DNA from: Planctomycetota bacterium
GTDB lineage: Bacteria > Planctomycetota > Phycisphaerae > Phycisphaerales > UBA1924
Direction of reading: 5' to 3'
NCBI GenBank assembly: GCA_030950285.1
Contig: JAUZRR010000014.1
Location: forward strand, 1-64,000
Length of the DNA stretch: 64,000 bases
Of the stretch, positions 59,079-64,000 are shown one piece after another. A program made the position numbers and the translations under genes. Every line of letters starts with the position of its first letter. The first letter of the stretch is position 1. The notes under the pieces are model-generated. The model was not told the DNA's origin, did no database searches, and saw only the letters and a list, made by a program, of their open reading frames with translations.

Positions 59079-60908
59079 ATGTGCGGAATCATTGCGTATA
59101 TCGGGAGCCGGCCGGCAGAGCCCTTGCTGATCGAGGGATTGAAGCGTTTGGAGTACCGGGGGTACGACTCGTCGGGGATCGCGACGATCGAGAAGGACAC
59201 GGTTCGGGTTGCGAGATCGGTCGGTCGGGTCGGCGAGTTGGAGGAGCACCTGGACGGGTTGGGCGGGCACTCTGGCACGCTGGGGATCGCGCACACGCGT
59301 TGGGCGACGCACGGCAGCGTGACCGAGGCGAACTGCCACCCGCACCGCGACGACCGCCACGGGATCGCGCTGGTCCACAACGGGATTATCGAGAACTACT
59401 CGTCGTTGCGGATTTATCTCGAAGAGCGTGGGCACACGTTTACGAGCGAGACCGACACCGAGGTGCTGGTCATGCTCATCGGCGAGTTGTACGAGGACGA
59501 TCTGGAGCGGGCGGTGAAGGCGGCGTTGCGTGAGGTGACTGGTGCGTACGCGATCGCGGTGGTGTGCGAGAAGGAGCCGGACACGTTGGTGGTCGCGCGG
59601 AAGGGGTCGCCGTTGATGGTGGGGGTGGGCAACGGGGAGTATGTCGTTGCGTCTGATGCCTCGGCGATCGTGGCGCACACGAGCCAGGCGTTCCCGCTGG
59701 AGGACTACAACGTGGTGCGGATATCGCGTGAGGGTTTCCATACCAGCACGATCGACGATGCGCCGGTGACGCCGGAGATTAGCCAGCTCGAGCTTGATCT
59801 TGAGCAGATCGAGCTTGGGACCTACAGCCACTTCATGCAGAAGGAGATCTTCGAGCAGCCCAAGGTGCTGGCGACGACGCTGCGGGGTCGGATCGAGCGC
59901 AACGAGGGGCGGATTGTGCTGGGTGGGTTGGCGAAGTTCTCCAAGGAGCTGGTCAAGGCGCGTCGGTTCATTCTGACTGCGCAGGGGACGGCGTTGCACG
60001 CGGCGATGATCGGGGAGTATCTGCTGGAGGACCTGGCGAAGATCTCTGCGGAGGTGGAGTTTGGCAGCGAGTTTCGGTATCGCAACCCGATCATCGAGGA
60101 GAACACGGTGGTTGTCGGGGTGAGCCAGTCGGGCGAGACGGCCGACACGCTGAGCGCGGTGATCGAGGCGAAGGACCGGGGGGCGTTGTCGCTGGGGGTG
60201 GTGAATGTGGTGGGCTCTTCGATGGCGCGGGAGACCGACGCGGGGGTGTACCTGCGGGTGGGCCCGGAGATCGGGGTGGCGAGCACGAAGGCGTTTACGG
60301 GTCAGGTGATGGTGCTGACGATGCTGGCGTTGCACATGGCGCGGCGTCGGTTTATGGCGCCGGAGGTTTGTGCGCGGTGTCTGGACCAACTGGCGACGGT
60401 GCCGGAGAAGATCGAGCGGGCGCTCGAGACCAACGACCGGGTGCGGCAGGTGACCGAGCGGTATGTGGACCGTGACAACTGGCTGTTTTTGGGTCGGGGG
60501 TACAACTATCCGACGGCGTTGGAGGGTGCGCTCAAGCTCAAGGAGATTAGTTATATTCACGCTGAGGGGATGCCGGCGGCGGAGATGAAGCACGGCCCGA
60601 TCGCGCTGATTGATGACGGGATGCCGGCGGTCTTTATTGCAAACCAAGGGCGGCAGTACGAGAAGGTGATGAGCAACATCGCCGAGGTCCGCAGCCGGGG
60701 CGGGCACGTGATCGCGGTCGCGACCGAGGGGGACACCGAGATCACCAAGGTGGCTGAGGAAGTGCTGTTTATCCCCGAGTGCGAGGAGTTTTTGAGCCCG
60801 ATGCTGGCGGTTGTGCCTTTGCAGCTGATGGCGTATCACGCGGCGGTGCTGCGTGGGCACGACGTGGACAAGCCGAGGAACCTGGCGAAGAGTGTGACGG
60901 TGGAATAA
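59079..60908 (+). CDS. glmS: Glutamine-fructose-6-phosphate aminotransferase
   Basis: 609 residues. 'MCGIIAYIGSRPAEPLLIEG' exposes the catalytic Cys at position 2; 'LEYRGYDSSGIA', 'AHTRWATHGSVTEANCHPH' and 'LVHNGIIENY' build the glutaminase. Two SIS domains follow with 'TAQGTALHAAMIGEYLLED', 'GVSQSGETADTLSAV', 'GVASTKAFTGQ' and C-terminal 'DKPRNLAKSVTVE'. It makes glucosamine 6-phosphate for cell-wall and glycan precursors. The start is fixed by the essential Cys2 and the upstream GGAGG. Confidence 0.97.
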   Translation: MCGIIAYIGSRPAEPLLIEGLKRLEYRGYDSSGIATIEKDTVRVARSVGRVGELEEHLDGLGGHSGTLGIAHTRWATHGSVTEANCHPHRDDRHGIALVHNGIIENYSSLRIYLEERGHTFTSETDTEVLVMLIGELYEDDLERAVKAALREVTGAYAIAVVCEKEPDTLVVARKGSPLMVGVGNGEYVVASDASAIVAHTSQAFPLEDYNVVRISREGFHTSTIDDAPVTPEISQLELDLEQIELGTYSHFMQKEIFEQPKVLATTLRGRIERNEGRIVLGGLAKFSKELVKARRFILTAQGTALHAAMIGEYLLEDLAKISAEVEFGSEFRYRNPIIEENTVVVGVSQSGETADTLSAVIEAKDRGALSLGVVNVVGSSMARETDAGVYLRVGPEIGVASTKAFTGQVMVLTMLALHMARRRFMAPEVCARCLDQLATVPEKIERALETNDRVRQVTERYVDRDNWLFLGRGYNYPTALEGALKLKEISYIHAEGMPAAEMKHGPIALIDDGMPAVFIANQGRQYEKVMSNIAEVRSRGGHVIAVATEGDTEITKVAEEVLFIPECEEFLSPMLAVVPLQLMAYHAAVLRGHDVDKPRNLAKSVTVE

Positions 60909-60952
60909 AAAATCACATTTAGCAGTATGTTAGGTTACCTCTCGGGGGGGGG

Positions 60953-60958
60953 TATATT
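60953..60958 (+). promoter_or_regulatory. -10 box after glmS
   Basis: TATATT ends 6 nt before the ATG at 60965. Confidence 0.5.
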
Positions 60959-60964
60959 GGTGAC

Positions 60965-61275
60965 ATGGGCCGGATGATTGCAGCATGGGTCGGGGCTGTG
61001 GCAGCCGTTGGGGTGGGAACAACCGCGGGCGCGTTTTTGGCTTTGAATCAGCAACTCGGTGTCAGGATCGGTGAGCTTCAGTCATCCGAAGTGCTTTGTG
61101 GTGTTCCGGTACGTGTCGAGTTGCCGATCAAGAATAGGAATCTCTGAAGATGTGTCGGATCAATCTGCCGGGGGTTGAGGTGCAGGCGGATGGGCATATT
61201 GGAGACTTGGTGCTGACCATTGGTGATGGGGACAGCCCGAATTGGTGGGGGCCGCTCGTCGTAAGGGATTTTTAA
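60965..61275 (+). pseudogene. Frameshifted small membrane-anchored gene
   Basis: Frame 1 (60965-61147): an N-terminal membrane helix, then 'LQSSEVLCGVPVRVELPIKN' and a stop. Frame 2 (ATG 61150-61275): 'MCRINLPGVEVQADGHIGDL' to 'NWWGPLVVRDF'. Adding one G at 61135 joins them as 'PIKNR-ESLKM-CRINLPG', a continuous beta-rich protein of about 103 residues that resembles an Ig-like DUF1573-type domain. Two genuine small genes cannot be excluded. First of a run of small exported proteins. Confidence 0.55.
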
Positions 61276-61288
61276 GAAAAGGTTGAAA

Positions 61289-61522
61289 ATGAAGCGGCGT
61301 GCTTATCTGTCGGTGTCTTTGGTTGTTGTGGCGTTTGTGTGCGTTTTGCCCTCGATGTTGTTGGCGCAGCAATCGAAGTGTGTGCCGGGCAGTTTTTGTG
61401 CTGGCGAGCCTTGCCAGAAAGATCCGGCCGGGCCGCTTGCGACCTGCAACTGTTGCCCGATCGGTGGTGGGATGTGGGTGTGTTGTGATAATGTAGCGTG
61501 TGGTGACTGCATTGTTGAATGA
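61289..61522 (+). CDS. Small secreted Cys-rich protein
   Basis: 77 residues; SD-like AAAAGG before the ATG. A signal peptide ends at 'SMLLAQQ' (about residue 26), leaving a mature chain of about 50 residues with ten cysteines: C-x5-C-x4-C-x10-C-x-CC-x8-CC-x4-C-x2-C. Likely five disulfides, or metal binding. No family recognised; defensin-like or bacteriocin-like roles are possible but unsupported. Confidence 0.75.
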   Translation: MKRRAYLSVSLVVVAFVCVLPSMLLAQQSKCVPGSFCAGEPCQKDPAGPLATCNCCPIGGGMWVCCDNVACGDCIVE

Positions 61523-61576
61523 CGGATGTTGCGTATCTACGTTTCGATATTTGCTTGGAGATAGGGGGTTGTTTCT

Positions 61577-62443
61577 GTGCAGATTCGATGTTCCAGCAAG
61601 ATTGTGTGGGTTGTCGTATTGGCAATCTGTAGCGCTGGCATAGCTTTCGCGCTGCTTCGTCCTCGTCCGGTTGATCCTTCGCTCACGACGGTATCGAGGC
61701 CGTGGGGGCCTCCTAAAGAGCACGCAAAGACTCTTTCCGGGGCGACGACGATTGATGCTGGAAAGAGAGAGATGGTTTCGTCTGTGATCGACACTGCGGT
61801 AGCGGGTGTAGATGGCGCTTTGACGCACATGCCGAGTGATGCGCGTGGGGCGTTGGTCGAGACGCTTGCTGGTTATATTGGAGCATTGACTGCGGCTGGG
61901 CCGGAGGCGTATTTGCTTCTTTCTGAATCAGAACCGACAGTGTGGATCGGGCCTTCGGCTCGAGCATGGTCGGCGATCGATGCTGCAATGATGCACCTGT
62001 ACGGAGAGCCGGCGGATCGGACTCGTCCGAAGGAGGTACTGCGGGCGTTGCTCACGAGTCATCGCTTTGCAGAGGGTCGGCGGTACGCGCGGATGGGGTC
62101 TGACGATCGTGGGCTTCGTGTGCTCGTTGGGTTTGGGCGTACAGCGGGGGATCTCCAGCGTGCGTTGATCTATGAGGAAGATGGGTCTGATGCGTATTCT
62201 TATTGGACCGGGGGCGGCTCGCACACGATCCGGTTCCGGGAGCCGCGTCTTTCGCCTGAGGAGGTGGTACGGTCCCACAATGAAATCCTCTTTGCCCAGG
62301 CTGCGATTATGCTTATGACAGAGGAGGGAAAGCCTGGTGTTTGGCACAGCACATGGTACTGGGATCCTGATGCTGGGATATGGCTCAACTCTTCAAGTCT
62401 TGTTGAGAGCTTCTATGCAGCGGCGCACGGTATGTATTATTGA
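61577..62443 (+). CDS. Membrane-anchored protein of unknown function
   Basis: 288 residues from a GTG with GGGGG upstream. One N-terminal membrane helix ('IVWVVVLAICSAGIAFALL'), then a globular part with Trp/Tyr-rich segments 'PTVWIGPSARAWSAIDAAMM', 'DGSDAYSYWTGGGSHTI', 'VWHSTWYWDPDAGIW'. No known motif. Its 3' end overlaps the next gene by 29 bp, so the two are co-translated. Confidence 0.75.
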   Translation: MQIRCSSKIVWVVVLAICSAGIAFALLRPRPVDPSLTTVSRPWGPPKEHAKTLSGATTIDAGKREMVSSVIDTAVAGVDGALTHMPSDARGALVETLAGYIGALTAAGPEAYLLLSESEPTVWIGPSARAWSAIDAAMMHLYGEPADRTRPKEVLRALLTSHRFAEGRRYARMGSDDRGLRVLVGFGRTAGDLQRALIYEEDGSDAYSYWTGGGSHTIRFREPRLSPEEVVRSHNEILFAQAAIMLMTEEGKPGVWHSTWYWDPDAGIWLNSSSLVESFYAAAHGMYY

Positions 62444-63242
62444 AAGACGTGGTTTCACGCTAATCGAAATGCTTGTTTCGATCGCGATCGTCACGGTGCT
62501 GATGTCATTGGCAATCCCGTCGCTTCGGGCGGCACGGCTCGGGGCTGAATCGTCGGTGTGTCTTTCGCAGTTGCGTGGCCTCGGGCAGGGCTTGGCGATG
62601 GAAGCGGGACAAAACGGGGGCATCTGGATGAACCTGTTCGATTCGGACATGGATGCATCTACATTTTCGTTTGTTGCTGGCCAAGTGGAGTATGAAACGC
62701 CATATTTTGGACAAGTACGACTGTGGCCCGGAGGCTTGATCGGGACGCTGTGGGAAGAGGGCGACCCGGCGGAGGTCTGGACGTGCCCCGCGGTGCTGAG
62801 AAAGGGGTACGGACTTTCTTCTGGTTCCGAACAGTTGGAGCGGCAGCCCGCTGACGGCGGGATCGCGAGTTATTTCTATTCGCCCGGGTTATTCAGCGAC
62901 TGGAAGTTGTGGGATCCGGAGGAGCCGGGAAGGCTGGACGATCCTGATCGTTTTCGTCGTCGAGTGGGCGTGCACGAAGTCCGGTTCCCTTCACGGAAGG
63001 CGAGTATGGCGGAGGTTGCTGACTTTCACGGTCGGCGCATTCTTCTCGCGTCCAATCCCGGTATTTCTGCTCTCTCGGTGTTGCTGTGTGACGGGCATGT
63101 GCAGCGGGTCCGGGCAACGGATGCTGCGGTGACGCTCCCGACCCGTTTTATGTTTGATGTCGATCCGGAGCCAGAAGTTGTTCCGTTTCTTGGCACACCA
63201 TATGGTGTGCATGGTGATGACTTTGGTCTACAAGAGCCCTGA
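62415..63242 (+). CDS. Prepilin-type N-terminal methylation domain protein
   Basis: 275 residues. The type IV prepilin/pseudopilin signature is near residue 13: 'RRGFTLIEMLVSIAIV' with cleavage expected between Gly and Phe and the conserved Glu at +5. The hydrophobic helix continues to 'MSLAIPSLRAAR'. The C-terminal head contains 'YFYSPGLFSDWKLWDPEEPG' and the H-X9-DG-like 'ALSVLLCDGHVQRV', typical of planctomycete DUF1559/pseudopilin-like proteins. The ATG at 62415 is the last Met before the cleavage site. Substrate or minor pseudopilin of a secretion system; the machinery is not in the window. Confidence 0.88.
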   Translation: MQRRTVCIIERRGFTLIEMLVSIAIVTVLMSLAIPSLRAARLGAESSVCLSQLRGLGQGLAMEAGQNGGIWMNLFDSDMDASTFSFVAGQVEYETPYFGQVRLWPGGLIGTLWEEGDPAEVWTCPAVLRKGYGLSSGSEQLERQPADGGIASYFYSPGLFSDWKLWDPEEPGRLDDPDRFRRRVGVHEVRFPSRKASMAEVADFHGRRILLASNPGISALSVLLCDGHVQRVRATDAAVTLPTRFMFDVDPEPEVVPFLGTPYGVHGDDFGLQEP

Positions 63243-63252
63243 GGGACTGGTC

Positions 63253-63645
63253 TTATTGTCGGTTCGGGTCGGTGTAGCCTTGCTTGACGTTTGCGGCCAT
63301 GCCGGCGGATGTTTCGGAGACTTTGACAACCTGGCTTCGGCGTGCGAAGACGAGGGTGAGCGGGGGTTCGTCGCCGGAGCGGATGAGGAGGGTGTCGCCG
63401 GCCTTGCCGCTGAATCGGATGGTGCTGTCTGGGAGGACCTTTTGCTCGATGCCGATGGTGGTCGGGGCGGCGTTGTCTTGCGACTGGGTGTAGGCGACCA
63501 TGATCGGATCGTCGGTGTGGTTGGCGACGACCATCTCGGTTCTCGGGTTGTTGCCGGTGAGTGTTGCGCAGGCGGCAAGACTCAGGCATGAGACGAGAGC
63601 GAGGGGCGTGAGGATTCTGGAAGCGGTGTGGGGGATGCGGGGCAT
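63253..63645 (-). CDS. Lipoprotein of unknown function
   Basis: 130 residues. Signal peptide with lipobox 'LSLAAC' at about residue 26. The mature part is a beta-rich domain: 'TEMVVANHTDDPIMVAYTQS', 'KVLPDSTIRFSGKAGDTLLI' and 'PLTLVFARRSQVVKVSET'. It converges with the prepilin gene. No family recognised. Confidence 0.78.
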   Translation of the reverse strand: MPRIPHTASRILTPLALVSCLSLAACATLTGNNPRTEMVVANHTDDPIMVAYTQSQDNAAPTTIGIEQKVLPDSTIRFSGKAGDTLLIRSGDEPPLTLVFARRSQVVKVSETSAGMAANVKQGYTDPNRQ

Positions 63646-63711
63646 GGTGTGGTCTCCGGCTGACGCCCGGGAAGCGCGGCGGCTTTGGGGTGAGCATTGC
63701 GGCGATTGGTG

Positions 63712-64000
63712 TCAGTTGGTCGGGTCTTCGATGAGGTCGATGATCTCTTCGGTGGCGGGTTCTTCGGTGGTTGATTCGTCGAGTTCGATGGCGGGGAGCA
63801 CTTCGTCGGTGGCGGGTGCTTCGTGTGATTCGGTTGTGTCGGTCTGGGTTTCCGGTTGGGCATCGGCGGGGGCGTCTTGCTCGACGACCTGCGGGGCATC
63901 CTGTTCGACGCCGGCGATGGTGACCTCGACGTCGGAGTCGTAGACATCGATGGTGGTGAGAGCCCGTCGTGGGAGTTCGATGTCGTGGGCGATGCCTTGG
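63712..64000 (-). CDS. C-terminus of a protein with an acidic tail (5' end outside window)
   Basis: About 95 residues are visible up to the stop at 63712-63714. The first visible part reads 'HDIELPRRALTTIDVYDSDV' and the rest is an Asp/Glu/Thr/Pro-rich tail with repeated 'ATDE/ATEE' elements, ending 'IIDLIEDPTN'. Acidic, probably disordered. The family cannot be told from this fragment. Confidence 0.7.
   Translation of the reverse strand, partial: QGIAHDIELPRRALTTIDVYDSDVEVTIAGVEQDAPQVVEQDAPADAQPETQTDTTESHEAPATDEVLPAIELDESTTEEPATEEIIDLIEDPTN

Overview
The window is high-GC DNA that best fits a Planctomycetota bacterium of the Phycisphaerae type. This is inferred from the mix of genes: dockerin-repeat secreted proteins, a giant quinoprotein-like propeller/TPR protein, sulfatase and phosphodiesterase remnants, prepilin-type proteins, a Lys/Ala histone-like protein, FUN14 and zinc-ribbon membrane proteins, and a complete Wzm/Wzt polysaccharide exporter. 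No rRNA, tRNA, CRISPR array, insertion sequence or prophage was found. Most genes are single units or short operons, often divergent across very small gaps.

Layout. 1-11.5 kb: secreted protein (partial), trpE, clpS, a hydroxyacid dehydrogenase, a DUF2089-like regulator with its membrane partner and a strong palindromic operator, pdxJ, folC, leuS. 11.5-20.3 kb: cell-envelope genes (propeller/TPR giant, LEA-like lipoprotein, Cys-repeat protein, surE, dockerin protein). 20.3-27.2 kb: cystathionine beta-synthase and cystathionine lyase/synthase, a zinc-ribbon protein, a phosphodiesterase remnant, nuoF, a 38-residue basic protein, a DoxX-like protein. 27.2-29.8 kb: cardiolipin synthase and a duplicated-HxlR regulator facing a VOC protein. 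29.9-43.1 kb: a surface-polysaccharide region made of a five-gene minus-strand operon (Wzt, methyltransferase with a long coiled coil, glycosyltransferase, HAD-like protein, CmcI-type methyltransferase), divergent wzm, then a frameshifted small gene, another methyltransferase, a sulfotransferase and a leucyl aminopeptidase. 43.3-51.8 kb: HIT protein, PilZ-like protein, class II DAHP synthase, histone-like protein, PHP-glycosyltransferase fusion, a candidate small RNA, coaD and a metallo-beta-lactamase-fold protein lacking its metal ligands. 52-64 kb: nuoE operon with FUN14, lamin-tail protein, sulfatase pseudogene, GNAT and thioesterase genes, TIM-barrel lipoprotein, methyltransferase, LuxR-GAF regulator, glmS, then a run of small secreted proteins ending with a prepilin.

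Three features cut across the window. (1) Many genes have a TAnnnT -10 box whose last base lies about 6 nt before the start codon, which suggests widespread leaderless transcription; genes with a good Shine-Dalgarno lack this arrangement. (2) A family of intergenic palindromes occurs in two stem subtypes that differ by compensating changes but keep the same loop and tail. (3) Several housekeeping proteins (TrpE, PdxJ, SurE, Wzt, HIT) carry in-frame short-repeat insertions.

Functionally, the most coherent system is the polysaccharide exporter: the coiled-coil methyltransferase resembles a chain-terminating molecular ruler (WbdD principle), and Wzt has a C-terminal domain of the kind that reads the terminal mark before export. 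All assignments come from reading sequence motifs; no database search was run.
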